64,000 bases of DNA from JAVVHH01 sp965199665 (GTDB taxonomy: Bacteria > Pseudomonadota > Alphaproteobacteria > Acetobacterales > Acetobacteraceae), in assembly GCA_965199665.1 (NCBI GenBank), contig OZ241208.1, positions 1,736,001 through 1,800,000 on the forward strand. The letters run 5' to 3'. The notes under the pieces are model-generated. The model saw nothing but the letters and a program-made list of their open reading frames with translations. It searched no databases and had not been told where the DNA came from. Positions 52,170 to 61,057 of this stretch are shown here, one piece after another (the first letter of the stretch is position 1; each line of letters begins with the position of its first letter). The position numbers were made by a program, and so were the translations under genes.

Positions 52170-52787
52170 TTGTTCATCACGCTCGAGGGCGGGGAGGGGG
52201 CGGGTAAGTCGACCCAGGCGGTGCTGCTGACCAACCGGCTCGCCGCCACCGGCCGCACCGTGCTGCGCACCCGCGAGCCCGGCGGCGCCCCCGGCGCTGA
52301 ACTCCTGCGCGATCTGCTGCTCCGCGGCAAGACGAGCTGGTCTCCCGCCGCAGAGACTCTGCTGCACTTCGCCGCCCGCGCCGAACACCTCGCGCGCACC
52401 ATCGAGCCAGCCCTGGCGGCCGGCATTGTTGTCGTGTGCGACCGTTTCGCCGACTCCACCATGGCCTACCAAGGCTGGGGTCTCGGCGCCGACCGCACCC
52501 TGATCGCGACGCTCACCGGCCTGCTGCCGCGCCAGCCCGACCTCACCCTGCTGCTCGAAGTGCCGCCCGAACTCGGCGCCGCCCGCGCCGCCGCCCGCGC
52601 ATCGGCCGGGGCTGGCGGCCTTGACCGCTATGAGCGCCTGGACCCAGCCTTCCACGCCCGCGTTGCCGCCGGCTTCGCCGCCCTGGCCGCGGCGGAGCCC
52701 GGACGGATCGTGCCGATCGACGGCAGCAGCGACGTGGACGCGGTCGCCACCCGCATCTGGTCCGCCGTCTCGGCCCGCCTCCGGTGA
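52170..52787 (+). CDS. tmk: Thymidylate kinase
   Basis: A 205-residue kinase making dTDP from dTMP. P-loop FITLEGGEGAGKST (Lys13), TREPGGAPGAELLR, the DRY-type motif CDRFADSTMAYQG and the lid region. The start is a TTG at 52170: no ATG or GTG lies between the dac stop and the P-loop, and FITLEGGEG must be at the N-terminus. The stop overlaps the holB GTG. Confidence 0.95.
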   Translation: MFITLEGGEGAGKSTQAVLLTNRLAATGRTVLRTREPGGAPGAELLRDLLLRGKTSWSPAAETLLHFAARAEHLARTIEPALAAGIVVVCDRFADSTMAYQGWGLGADRTLIATLTGLLPRQPDLTLLLEVPPELGAARAAARASAGAGGLDRYERLDPAFHARVAAGFAALAAAEPGRIVPIDGSSDVDAVATRIWSAVSARLR

Positions 52788-53764
52788 TCGAACCGCGCGA
52801 GAACCCGGCCTTGTTCGGGCACGAGGCCGCCGAGGCCGCCTTTTCCCGCGCGCATGCCGCCGGCCGCCTCCATCATGCCTGGCTCATCACCGGCACCGAG
52901 GGCATCGGCAAGGCCACGCTCGCGTTTCGCCTGGCCCGCGCGCTGCTCACCCAGGCTGGCGACCCGAACGACCCGGCCGCGCCCACCTTTCGCCGGGTCG
53001 CCAACGGAACCCATGCCGACCTGCTCACCGTCGCCCGCGAGTGGGACGAGAAGCGCAAGCGCGTCCGCGCCGAGATCGTCATCGAGGGCGCGCGCGATGT
53101 CGCCGCTTTTCTGCGCCGCACGCCGGCCGAGGGCGGCTGGCGCGTCGTGATCGTCGACGGTGCCGAATACCTCAACCGCAACGCGGCCAATGCCATCCTC
53201 AAGGTGCTGGAGGAGCCGCCGCCCCGCGCCGCGCTGCTGCTGACCTGCGCCGCCCCCGGCCGCCTGCTGCCGACCGTGCGCAGCCGCTGCCGGCGCCTCC
53301 CGCTCGAGCCGCTCGGCGCCGCCGATCTGACCCGCGCGCTCGACGCTGTCATGCCTGGCCATGACGCGGGCCTCGTCGCCCTGGCCGATGGCTCGCCCGG
53401 GCGCGCCGTGCGCCTGGCCGAAGCGGACGGCGCCGCCGTGGCCGCCCTGGTCGACGGCCTGCTCGGCAGCGCCAGCCCGCCCGCCATCGGCCGAGCCTGG
53501 GAACTCGCCGACAAGCTCGCCCGCACGGATACCGGCTACACCGCCTTCATGGATCTCCTGCGCGACCGCCTCGGCGCCGCCATCCGTCGAGCCGCCCGAG
53601 GCGCGGGCGAGGGCAGGGCGCATCCCCTCCTCGCGACCCGCCCCCTAGGCGAATGGGGCGAAGTATGGCACGCGCTAGGCCGCCTTCAGGACGAAACCGA
53701 GCGCTCCAATCTGGACAAGCGCCACGCCGTCGTGGCCGGCTTGGAACTGCTCAATGCCCCCTGA
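52784..53764 (+). CDS. holB: DNA polymerase III subunit delta'
   Basis: A 326-residue clamp-loader AAA+ subunit. LITGTEGIGKATLAFRLARA is the P-loop region, VVIVDGAEYLNRNAANAILK then VLEEPPPRA is the Walker B/sensor 1 segment, with SRCRRLPLEPL following. The zinc-binding cysteines present in many delta' proteins are absent (the APTFRRVANGTHADLL stretch replaces them), as is common in alphaproteobacteria. GTG start overlaps tmk, and the 3' end overlaps metG by 11 bp. Confidence 0.94.
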   Translation: MIEPRENPALFGHEAAEAAFSRAHAAGRLHHAWLITGTEGIGKATLAFRLARALLTQAGDPNDPAAPTFRRVANGTHADLLTVAREWDEKRKRVRAEIVIEGARDVAAFLRRTPAEGGWRVVIVDGAEYLNRNAANAILKVLEEPPPRAALLLTCAAPGRLLPTVRSRCRRLPLEPLGAADLTRALDAVMPGHDAGLVALADGSPGRAVRLAEADGAAVAALVDGLLGSASPPAIGRAWELADKLARTDTGYTAFMDLLRDRLGAAIRRAARGAGEGRAHPLLATRPLGEWGEVWHALGRLQDETERSNLDKRHAVVAGLELLNAP

Positions 53765-55289
53765 CTCCTACTACATCACGACGCCGATCTATTACGTGAA
53801 CGGCGCCCCGCATCTCGGCCACGCTTACACATCCATCGCGGCCGATACCGTTGCCCGCTGGCAGCGTCTCGACGGCAAGGACGTCCTGTTCGTGACCGGC
53901 ACCGATGAGCACGGCCAGAAGGTCGAAAAGGCCGCCCTCGACGCCGGGGTCGCCCCGCAAGCCTTCGTCGACGAAGTGTCCGGCAAGTTTCGCGCTCTGG
54001 GCGGCATCCTCGACCTGTCGAACGACGTCTTCATCCGCACCACCGAGCCCCGCCATGCCCGCGCCTGTCAGGCCGTCTGGCGCCGCCTGCGCGAGCGCGG
54101 CGACATCTATCTCGACCATTACGAAGGCTGGTACGCCCTCCGCGACGAGACCTTTTACAACGAGGACGAGCTGACCGTCGCCGACGACGGCACCAAGATC
54201 GCGCCCACCGGTGCCCCCGTCGAGTGGATGCGAGAGCCCAGCTACTTCTTCCGCCTGTCCGCCTGGGGCGACCGCCTGCTCGAGTATTACGACGCCGCGC
54301 CCGACCGCATCCTGCCCGCGACCCGGCGCAACGAAGTGGTCAGCTTCGTCCGCGGTGGCCTCAAGGACCTCGCGGTCAGCCGCTCCGGCCTCACCTGGGG
54401 CGTGCCCGTGCCGGACGACCCCGCCCACGTCATGTATGTCTGGCTCGACGCGCTGATCAACTACGTCACCGTCTGCGGCTTCCCCGACGAGACCGACCCG
54501 CTATGGCGGTTCTGGCCCGCGGACGTCCACGTCGTCGGCAAGGACATCGTCCGCTTCCACGCCGTGATCTGGCCGGCGGTCTGCATGGCCGCCGGGCTTG
54601 AGCCGCCGAAGCGGATCGTCGCGCATGGCTGGTGGACGGCGCGCGGCGAGAAGATGAGCAAGTCGCTCGGCAACGCCATCGACGGCATCGCCCTGGTCGA
54701 GCGCTATGGGCTCGACGCCGTCCGGTTCTTCGTCATGCGCGAGGTCCCGTTCGGCAATGACGGCGACTTCAGCGACGCCGCGCTGATCCGCCGCCTCAAC
54801 GTCGAGCTGGCCAACGACCTCGGCAATCTGGCGCAGCGCACCCTGACGCAGATCGCCAAGAACTGCGGCGGCATCCTGCCCGACGCGGTCCCGACCGCGG
54901 CCGACGCCCCGCTGCTCGACGCCGCCGCCGCCTTGCCCGCCACCCTGCGCCCGCTGATCGAGCGCATGGCGCTGGGCGACGCGCTGGAAGAGGTCTGGAA
55001 GGTGATCCGCGCCGCGAACGCCTATGTCGATCATCAGGCACCCTGGGCGCTGCGCAAGACCGATCCGGCCCGCATGGCCGCCGTTCTGCGTGTCTTGGCC
55101 GACGCGTTGCGGATCATCGGCGTGGTGCTGACCCCGTTCATGCCGGGCAGCATGGCCCGCCTGCTGGACCAGCTCGCTCTGCCTGCCGACGCGCGCGACC
55201 TGCGCTCGCTCGACGCGCCGCTGCCGGCCGGCCTGCTTCTGCCGGCACCCCAGGGCGTGTTCCCGCGTTACGTCGAACCCGTCGCGTAA
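53754..55289 (+). CDS. metG: Methionine--tRNA ligase
   Basis: A 511-residue class I synthetase. HIGH is HLGH (20-23) in NGAPHLGHAYTS; KMSKS lies in GEKMSKSLGNAID near residue 299. The knuckle cysteines that bind zinc are missing, which places it in the zinc-free MetG2 type usual in alphaproteobacteria. The anticodon-binding helical domain includes NDLGNLAQRTLTQI; no C-terminal tRNA-binding (EMAP) domain. It overlaps holB by 11 bp and precedes tatD by 7 bp. Confidence 0.96.
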   Translation: MPPDSYYITTPIYYVNGAPHLGHAYTSIAADTVARWQRLDGKDVLFVTGTDEHGQKVEKAALDAGVAPQAFVDEVSGKFRALGGILDLSNDVFIRTTEPRHARACQAVWRRLRERGDIYLDHYEGWYALRDETFYNEDELTVADDGTKIAPTGAPVEWMREPSYFFRLSAWGDRLLEYYDAAPDRILPATRRNEVVSFVRGGLKDLAVSRSGLTWGVPVPDDPAHVMYVWLDALINYVTVCGFPDETDPLWRFWPADVHVVGKDIVRFHAVIWPAVCMAAGLEPPKRIVAHGWWTARGEKMSKSLGNAIDGIALVERYGLDAVRFFVMREVPFGNDGDFSDAALIRRLNVELANDLGNLAQRTLTQIAKNCGGILPDAVPTAADAPLLDAAAALPATLRPLIERMALGDALEEVWKVIRAANAYVDHQAPWALRKTDPARMAAVLRVLADALRIIGVVLTPFMPGSMARLLDQLALPADARDLRSLDAPLPAGLLLPAPQGVFPRYVEPVA

Positions 55290-55296
55290 GGTTCTG

Positions 55297-56070
55297 ATGC
55301 TGATCGACTCACACTGCCACCTCGACATGTTCGATGCCGGGGAACGCGGCGACATCATCGCCCGCGCGGCTGCCGACGGCGTGACGGAGATGGTCACCAT
55401 CGGCACCCGGATGGGCCAGTCGCGCCAATTGGTCGAACTGGTGAAGGGGAGGGACCGCATCTGGTGCGCCGTCGGGGTGCACCCCAACAGCGTCGGCGAG
55501 GACCCGCTTGCCGAGACCGACGCGATCGTCGGCCTGACCCGCAACCCCAAGGTCGTCGCCGTCGGCGAGTCCGGCTTGGATTACTTCTACAAGCGGGCCC
55601 CGCGCGACCAGCAGCAGGAATCGTTCCGACGGCACATCCGCGCCGCCCGGATCGCCGGGCTGCCGCTGGTGATCCACGCGCGCGACGCCGATGCCGACGT
55701 CGCGGCCATCCTGCAGGAGGAGACGGCGACCGGCGGCCCCTTTGCCTTCGTGCTGCATTGCTTCAGTTCGACCCGCGCGCTGGCCGAGGCCGCGCTGGCG
55801 CTCGGCGGATTCATCAGCTTCTCCGGCATCCTGACCTTCCCGAAATCGACCGAACTGCGCGAGATCGCCGCCGACGTGCCGGCCGATCGTCTCCTGATCG
55901 AGACCGACGCGCCGTTCCTCGCCCCGGCGCCGCATCGCGGCAAACGCAACGAACCCGCCTTCGTCGCCCATACCGCGCGCAAGCTGGCCGAAGTGCGCGG
56001 CCTCTCGCTGGATGCGCTCGGCGCCCTGACGACGGCCAATTTCCGTCGCTTGTTCGCGCGCACGGCCTGA
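55297..56070 (+). CDS. tatD: TatD-family metal-dependent hydrolase
   Basis: A 257-residue TIM-barrel nuclease-type protein. Metal ligands: MLIDSHCHLDMF (H6, H8), GESGLDYFYKRAPRDQQQ (Glu), LPLVIHARDAD (His), VLHCFSS (His) and ETDAPFLAPAPHRGKRNEP (Asp). This is the conserved YcfH/TatD2 type associated with the tmk-holB-metG cluster. DNase or RNA quality-control activity is reported for the family. The next gene begins 1 bp after its stop. Confidence 0.94.
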   Translation: MLIDSHCHLDMFDAGERGDIIARAAADGVTEMVTIGTRMGQSRQLVELVKGRDRIWCAVGVHPNSVGEDPLAETDAIVGLTRNPKVVAVGESGLDYFYKRAPRDQQQESFRRHIRAARIAGLPLVIHARDADADVAAILQEETATGGPFAFVLHCFSSTRALAEAALALGGFISFSGILTFPKSTELREIAADVPADRLLIETDAPFLAPAPHRGKRNEPAFVAHTARKLAEVRGLSLDALGALTTANFRRLFARTA

Positions 56071-56071
56071 C

Positions 56072-56866
56072 GTGATCACCGTCACCATGCTGGGATGCGG
56101 CGGCTCGGCCGGCGTGCCGCAAATCGGCGGCCTCGACGGCTCCGGCGATTGGGGCGCCTGCGACAGCGCCGAGCCCCGCAACCGCCGCACCCGCTCCAGC
56201 ATCGTCATCCAGGGCGACGGCGGCGAGCGCCTGCTGATCGACAGCTCGCCTGATATGCGCGCCCAGTTGCTCGCCTGCGGCATCCCGCGGGTGGATGCCA
56301 TCCTCTTCACCCACGCCCATGCCGACCACGTCCTCGGCATCGACGACATCCGCATCCTCAACCGCATCATCGGTCGTCCGCTCAAGGCATTCGCCGAGCC
56401 GCGCACCATCGCCGAGCTCGACCGCCGCTTCGACTACGCCTTCAAACAATGGACCACCGCGCCGTATTTCTTCCGCCCGACGCTGGTCACGCACCCCGTC
56501 GAGTTCGGCGACGCCGTCCGCACCTGCGGCCTCGAGTTGCAGACCTTCGAGCAAGACCACGGTTTTCTGTCCACCATGGGGCTTCGCGTCGGCGGCTTCG
56601 GCTACTCGACGGACGTGGCGACCCTCGACGACCGCGCCTTCGCCATCCTTGATGGCGTCGATACCTGGGTCGTCGACTGCTTCCAGCGCGCGGCCCACAA
56701 GACCCATGCCAACGTGGAACAGGTCATCGCCTGGTTCGAGCGGGTCCGCCCACGGCGCATGGTCCTGACCCACATGGGCTTCGACCTGGATTGGGATTGG
56801 CTGCAGCGCCGCTTACCGCCGGGCGTGGAGCCCGGCTTCGACGGCATGGTGATCACCGCGCCATGA
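56072..56866 (+). CDS. MBL-fold hydrolase of the PhnP/YycJ-like type
   Basis: A 264-residue metallo-beta-lactamase-fold enzyme from GTG 56072. N-terminal MLGCGGSAGVPQIGG and CDSAEPRNRRTRSSIVI resemble the PhnP cyclic-phosphate phosphodiesterase; the zinc motif is ILFTHAHADHVLGIDDIR, followed by QDHGFLSTMG, YSTDVATL and a C-terminal LTHMGFDLDW. The location directly after tatD is conserved in alphaproteobacteria. The physiological substrate is unknown; a cyclic nucleotide-like phosphodiester is plausible. Confidence 0.9.
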   Translation: MITVTMLGCGGSAGVPQIGGLDGSGDWGACDSAEPRNRRTRSSIVIQGDGGERLLIDSSPDMRAQLLACGIPRVDAILFTHAHADHVLGIDDIRILNRIIGRPLKAFAEPRTIAELDRRFDYAFKQWTTAPYFFRPTLVTHPVEFGDAVRTCGLELQTFEQDHGFLSTMGLRVGGFGYSTDVATLDDRAFAILDGVDTWVVDCFQRAAHKTHANVEQVIAWFERVRPRRMVLTHMGFDLDWDWLQRRLPPGVEPGFDGMVITAP

Positions 56867-56904
56867 GACCGCTCTAACTTTCCATAATTTGCGTTATCGG
56901 GTTT

Positions 56905-57357
56905 ATGGCGCAGGAGACGAACGTGACGGGATACGGACTGCGCTTCCATCATCTCGGCCTTGCCGTCGCTGGACCGGATCAGGCCTTCCGCTTTCTCGCG
57001 GCCCTCGCCTACCGGCCCGGCGCCCAGACCTTCGACCCGCTACAGAACGTCAACCTCGCTATGCGCCACCACGCCTCGCTGCCCGATGTGGAAGTGATCT
57101 GGCCCGGCGACGGACCGTCGCCCATCGACCAGATGATCAAGCGCGGCAACATGATCTACCACATGTGCTTTGAGACCGACGCCGCCGACGCCTCCATCGC
57201 GGCCATGGAAGCCGACGGTCTCAACGTGTTCTCGCTCGGCACCCCGAAACCGGCCCGGCTATTCGGCGGCGTGCCGGTTTCGTTTCACCGGGTCGATGGC
57301 CTCGGGCTGATCGAGTTCATCCACGGCGTGCCCCGTCCGCCGATCGAGGAAGGCTGA
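56905..57357 (+). CDS. VOC-family protein (glyoxalase fold)
   Basis: A 150-residue protein with the vicinal-oxygen-chelate fold: FHHLGLAVAGPDQAFRFLAA at the start, MIYHMCFETDAADASIAAME in the middle and GLGLIEFIHG near the end. His and Glu are at metal-ligand positions, as in methylmalonyl-CoA epimerase-type proteins. It differs from the known epimerases in length and loop sequence, so the substrate is left open. It follows the MBL gene with a 38-bp gap. Confidence 0.82.
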   Translation: MAQETNVTGYGLRFHHLGLAVAGPDQAFRFLAALAYRPGAQTFDPLQNVNLAMRHHASLPDVEVIWPGDGPSPIDQMIKRGNMIYHMCFETDAADASIAAMEADGLNVFSLGTPKPARLFGGVPVSFHRVDGLGLIEFIHGVPRPPIEEG

Positions 57358-57360
57358 CGC

Positions 57361-57975
57361 CTAGCGGTGTCCGCCGCCACGGAAGCCACCGCCGCCGTGA
57401 TAGCCGCCGTAGCCGCCCCGGAAGCCGCCATACCCGCCGCGGTATCCGCCATAGCCGAAGCCGCGGTGGAACCCGCCATAGTAGCCCCGGCCGCCGTAGA
57501 ACCGCCCAAAGCCGAACCCCACGCCGAACCCCGCATAGGGTCCGTAATACGGCCCGTAGAACGGGTAGCCGTAGCCGTAACCGCCGTAACCATACGGGTA
57601 GCCGGCATACGGAACGCCGTAGCCATAGGCGGGATAGGCCGGATAGGCGTAGCCCGCATAGGCCGGCACCACCGCCGTCCGCTGCTCGATCACGGTCTCG
57701 CCCCGCGCGGCCATGCAGGCGTAGTATTGATCGGAGGTGACCGCGGTCGCCGCGCTGGCACTCGTAACAAGCTGGCCCGCCGTGCCGGCCGGTGCCCCCG
57801 TCGCGTTCGGCGCGGTGCGACAGATACCATCGTCGGCGCGAAGATCGGCCTCCGTCTTTCCTTGCCCCGGGATGACGGTCAAACTCGATTCGGTCGGCAC
57901 CGCTGCCACGCATCCGGACAATGCCAGCGCGGTCGCCGCCAGCGCGACGCTTCTCTTCGGGCTCCACGCAAACAT
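57361..57975 (-). CDS. Lipoprotein with Gly/Tyr-rich repeats
   Basis: A 204-residue lipoprotein, lipobox ALSGC (Cys22). The mature N-terminal half is Ala/Thr-rich with two further cysteines (ICRTAPN, YYACMAARGE) and a helical acidic stretch. From about residue 106 the sequence is almost wholly G, Y, P, F and A: YAGYAYPAYPAYGYGVPYAG, then GYGGYGYGYPF and FRGGYGGYHGGGGFRGG. Such low-complexity tails are common in outer-surface proteins of unknown role. It is convergent with the VOC gene, 3 bp apart. Confidence 0.82.
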   Translation of the reverse strand: MFAWSPKRSVALAATALALSGCVAAVPTESSLTVIPGQGKTEADLRADDGICRTAPNATGAPAGTAGQLVTSASAATAVTSDQYYACMAARGETVIEQRTAVVPAYAGYAYPAYPAYGYGVPYAGYPYGYGGYGYGYPFYGPYYGPYAGFGVGFGFGRFYGGRGYYGGFHRGFGYGGYRGGYGGFRGGYGGYHGGGGFRGGGHR

Positions 57976-58033
57976 CGCGCCTCCAAACCTCCTGCCTTTC
58001 CAAATATATAGGCAGATCGGAAACGGCGCGCGG

Positions 58034-58552
58034 TCACATGTTGCGGCGGCGCCTCGCCCGCATCAGCAACAGCACGGCGCTATCCACCGGGATCGCCGGG
58101 ATCTCGCGCAGCCGCCAGAACCAGCGCTTGCGCCAAGACCGGCTCGCCGCGCCTGACGCTGCCGCACCTGGCCGGGCACGCAACCCGGCCAACCGCAGCA
58201 ATACGACGCACCGAACCATGTGATACCGCGACGTCGCGACATACACCGGTGCCGTCGTCGGCCCGAGTAACCCGGCGCAAGCCATCGCCGAGCGCAGCGT
58301 GTTGACCCCCGTCCGCTCCGGCCGGATGTCCTCCGGCGCCACGCCAGCCCGGCCGAGCGCGTCGGCCATCACGTCCGCCTCCGGCGGCCCATGGCGCCCC
58401 TGTCCGCCCGTCGGCATGTACACCGGCCGTGAGAGGCGCTGCCCCATCCGCAATGCCGCCTCGATCCGCCCCTGCAGCGCCCCGCTGGGTCGCCCATCGG
58501 GACGCACCGCCGCGCCGAAGATGACGATGACCGGCCGGGGCACCGGTCTCAT
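58034..58552 (-). CDS. YdcF/SanA-family (DUF218) protein
   Basis: A 172-residue protein with the DUF218 pattern: VIVIFGAAVRPDGRPSGAL then QGRIEAALRMGQRL, YMPTGGQGRHGPPEADVM, EDIRPERTGVNTLRSAM and VYVATSRYHMVRC. The C-terminal hydrophobic patch (IPVDSAVLLLM) may be a membrane tail. The family is linked to envelope barrier functions and possible SAM binding. Its ATG overlaps the methyltransferase stop (ATGA). Confidence 0.87.
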   Translation of the reverse strand: MRPVPRPVIVIFGAAVRPDGRPSGALQGRIEAALRMGQRLSRPVYMPTGGQGRHGPPEADVMADALGRAGVAPEDIRPERTGVNTLRSAMACAGLLGPTTAPVYVATSRYHMVRCVVLLRLAGLRARPGAAASGAASRSWRKRWFWRLREIPAIPVDSAVLLLMRARRRRNM

Positions 58553-59805
58553 GGCGGCGCGGCGAGCAGGATCCGGTTCACCTTCGACAACGCGGCGAAC
58601 GTCTCGCCCCAGGCCCGCATCGCCGCGCCCGGCGCTGCCCCCCGCGCGGTCACCGCCGCCAGTATCGCGCCCACGTTCCGTTCGCCATCGATCTGCCGCA
58701 GCAACGCGGCCGCCATCGCCGGCAATGCGACCGGCACCCGCAACCCGTCGAACAGGAACGGCAGCGTGCCATCCGGCCGGATCGCCTTGGCGATCTCGTC
58801 GGCCGGCATCTCCCGCGCCACCGGGATCGCCTCCGGCTGCAGCGGATCGGGCGCCGCCGCCCCCTCGCCGTCACGCACGCAGTAGACGACATGGGTGCTC
58901 ATGTTTCCGCTCAGCGACTCCGCCAGCGTCGCCCGCTCGACCGGGTCCAGAGTCGCCACCCGCGCGCGCAGCTTCGGATCCGGCAGGAACGCCGCCGGGT
59001 CGTAGCGCAGCGGCTCCATCCACGCCGTCACCCGCAACCCCTCGCCCGCCAGCAGCGCGGCCAACGCCGGCACCGTGTAGGCCCGGTCCCGCGGGTTCAG
59101 CAGCAGATCGTATAGCCCGGCATCCCCGCCATCGATGTGGTCGCCGAAATACCGATTCGCCCGTAGCCACGCCGTTTCCGGCAAATGCCGCATCACCCGC
59201 CGCGCGACGTCCAGCCGCGCGGCCGGTGGCTCGCCCTCCGGCGCCAGCAGGCCCAGCGCGTCCTGCAGCATGTAAACCCCGGTCCTCCCGTGCGGCGCAT
59301 ACACCATCAGGCCAAGCCCCCCGCCCGGCGCCAGCACGGCCAGCAGCGCCCGCAGCCCGGCCGCCGGGTCGGGCAGGTGATGCAACACGCCGCAACAATC
59401 GATGTAGTCGAACAGTCCCAGCCCGGCATCCGGCAGGTCGAGCAGCGAGCGAGACTCGAACGCCATGTCGAGCCCCCTCGCCTCGGCCCGGCTCCGCGCG
59501 ATCGCCTGCGCCGCGCGCGACCGGTCCAGATGCGTCACCTGCCCCGGCCGCCCGGCCCGACGCATCTGCTCGGCGAGCATGATCGCGCCATCGCCCGTCC
59601 CGCCGCCGGCCACGAGCGCCCGCAACGGCGTTTCCCGCGACCGCGCCGCGCCGAACACCCAGTGGTCGATCTCGCGGAGGTGGCTCGGGCTGCCGATCAC
59701 CAGCCGCTTGGCCTCGTCGCGCGGGTCCCGCTGCGGGTAAGGGTAGGCCTCGTATTGCGCGGCGAGATGCGCGTCCGCCGGGTCGGTCTCGGTTGCGTCC
59801 GTCAT
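58549..59805 (-). CDS. Class I SAM-dependent methyltransferase
   Basis: A 418-residue protein. The SAM fold is clear: ALVAGGGTGDGAIMLAEQM (motif I), VTHLDRSRAAQAIARSRAEA, FDYIDCCGVLHHLPDPAAGL and ALLAVLAPGGGLGLMVYAPH. It starts with AAQYEAYPYPQRDPRDEAKR, typical of a subgroup of class I enzymes. The C-terminal 180 residues are Arg/Ala-rich and include PVARE and a conserved ELSKVNRILL-like end. The substrate is unknown. The start overlaps that of the divergent TrmH gene. Confidence 0.82.
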   Translation of the reverse strand: MTDATETDPADAHLAAQYEAYPYPQRDPRDEAKRLVIGSPSHLREIDHWVFGAARSRETPLRALVAGGGTGDGAIMLAEQMRRAGRPGQVTHLDRSRAAQAIARSRAEARGLDMAFESRSLLDLPDAGLGLFDYIDCCGVLHHLPDPAAGLRALLAVLAPGGGLGLMVYAPHGRTGVYMLQDALGLLAPEGEPPAARLDVARRVMRHLPETAWLRANRYFGDHIDGGDAGLYDLLLNPRDRAYTVPALAALLAGEGLRVTAWMEPLRYDPAAFLPDPKLRARVATLDPVERATLAESLSGNMSTHVVYCVRDGEGAAAPDPLQPEAIPVAREMPADEIAKAIRPDGTLPFLFDGLRVPVALPAMAAALLRQIDGERNVGAILAAVTARGAAPGAAMRAWGETFAALSKVNRILLAAPP

Positions 59806-60436
59806 GCCGAACGAATACGTCGAGCCGATGCATCCGGCCAGAACACCCGGCGCGCCCATCCACGCGCCCTCGCGTGGATATTGCGGCATCGGGGCCGAAG
59901 GCGTGGCCAAATCGGCCAATGTCGGCGCCCTGCTCCGCACCGCCCATGCTTTCGGCGCCGCCTTTTGCTTCACCGTCGGCGCCGGGTTCGACGCCCGCGC
60001 CGGTCGCAGCGCCGATACCGCCGATACCCCCGCCCACGTCCCGCTCTGGCGGTTCGACACGCCGGAGGCCGTCGCCCTGCCGCGCGAGTGCAGCCTGGTC
60101 GGCATCGAGTTGCTGGACGACGCGGTGGACCTGCCCTCCTTCCGGCATCCGCTGAACGCCGCTTACGTGCTCGGGCCGGAGCGCTCCGGCCTCTCGCCTG
60201 CCATGCTCGCCCGCTGCCGTTACGTGATCCGCATCCCGACCCGGTTCGCGCTCAACCTGGCCATCGCCGGCGCCATCGTGCTGTATGATCGGCTGCTGCA
60301 ACACGGTCGTTTCGCCGAGCGTCCTGTCGCCAGCGGCGGCCCGGCCGCCCCGCTCGAGGCCCCCGAACGCCATGGCGCGCCCCGCTTCCGGCGCACTGTC
60401 CCGGACTGGTTGACCCGAGAGCGGGCGGAGGAGTGA
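59804..60436 (+). CDS. TrmH-family RNA methyltransferase (SPOUT)
   Basis: A protein of up to 210 residues; an ATG at 59828 (MHPARTPGAPIHAPS) is the better start because 59804 shares its CATG with the divergent methyltransferase start and neither has a clear Shine-Dalgarno. SPOUT knot motifs: AKSANVGALLRTAHAFGAAF (motif 1, Asn), AAYVLGPERSGLS (motif 2) and IPTRFALNLAIAGAIVLYDR (motif 3). 2'-O-methylation of a tRNA ribose is typical of the family; the exact site is unknown. Confidence 0.88.
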   Translation: MPNEYVEPMHPARTPGAPIHAPSRGYCGIGAEGVAKSANVGALLRTAHAFGAAFCFTVGAGFDARAGRSADTADTPAHVPLWRFDTPEAVALPRECSLVGIELLDDAVDLPSFRHPLNAAYVLGPERSGLSPAMLARCRYVIRIPTRFALNLAIAGAIVLYDRLLQHGRFAERPVASGGPAAPLEAPERHGAPRFRRTVPDWLTRERAEE

Positions 60437-60481
60437 CGCTTGGCGCTTGTCCCGTTCGGCCCCGCACCATATTTTCCGCCG

Positions 60482-61057
60482 ATGCTGTCATTCTCCACCC
60501 GACTCCTCGCGGCCGCCGCTTTGGCCTGGCCCCTCGCGTGTGGGACCGGGGGAATCGCGCCCGCCGCCGCAGCCGATAGCCGCGCCGCCCATCCGCCATC
60601 CCGCGCGCCGCATCGCCCCGCCACCTCCGGCCCGAAGCGGATCGGCGTGTGGGACGATTGGCAGGCCGCGACCAATCAGGAGGCCGGCCAGCCCGTCTGC
60701 TACGCCTTCACGCGTCCGACCGCGTCCTCGCCCGCCCTGTCGGGACGCGGCGACGTCGTGCTGACCGTGACCGAGCGGAGCGGCGGCCGCGACGCCGTGG
60801 CACTGACCGCCGGGTTCGCCTACCCGGCCAATGCGGAGATGGAAATGGTCGCCGAGGGCGTCACCCTGCCCTTCTACACCGCCGGCCGCTCCGCCTTTGC
60901 CCGCGATGGCCGTGCTGCCGTCGCGCTGTTCAACCGCGGGCGCCAGGCCGTCGCCAAATCGCCGGGCCCGCGTGGCCAGGCCGTCTCCGACACCTTCAGC
61001 CTGCGGGGCTTCAGCCAGGCCTACGCGGCCATCACCAAGGCCTGCCCCGCCAAATGA
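60482..61057 (+). CDS. Invasion-associated locus B (IalB)-like exported protein
   Basis: A 191-residue protein starting MLSFSTRLLAAAALAWPLAC, a signal peptide; an upstream TTG frame is not needed. The mature domain has GVWDDWQAATNQEAGQPVCY, VLTVTERSGGRDAVALTAGF, MVAEGVTLPFYTAGRSAFAR and DTFSLRGFSQAYAAITKACP, the IalB pattern with Cys near both ends. In pathogens IalB aids invasion; in free-living bacteria the role is unknown and probably envelope-related. The stop overlaps rlmN (ATGA). Confidence 0.83.
   Translation: MLSFSTRLLAAAALAWPLACGTGGIAPAAAADSRAAHPPSRAPHRPATSGPKRIGVWDDWQAATNQEAGQPVCYAFTRPTASSPALSGRGDVVLTVTERSGGRDAVALTAGFAYPANAEMEMVAEGVTLPFYTAGRSAFARDGRAAVALFNRGRQAVAKSPGPRGQAVSDTFSLRGFSQAYAAITKACPAK

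Noticed and set aside
53590..53640. Repeat-derived peptide inside HolB (GAGEGRAHPLL), like the LipA tail
   Set aside because: The DNA resembles the GCGAGGGCAGGGC part of the repeat but lacks a clear palindrome; it could be ordinary GC-rich coding sequence.
57361..57720. Dense short repeats that might be a CRISPR-like or satellite array
   Set aside because: The repetition is explained by Gly/Tyr codons of the lipoprotein; there are no constant repeats with unique spacers.
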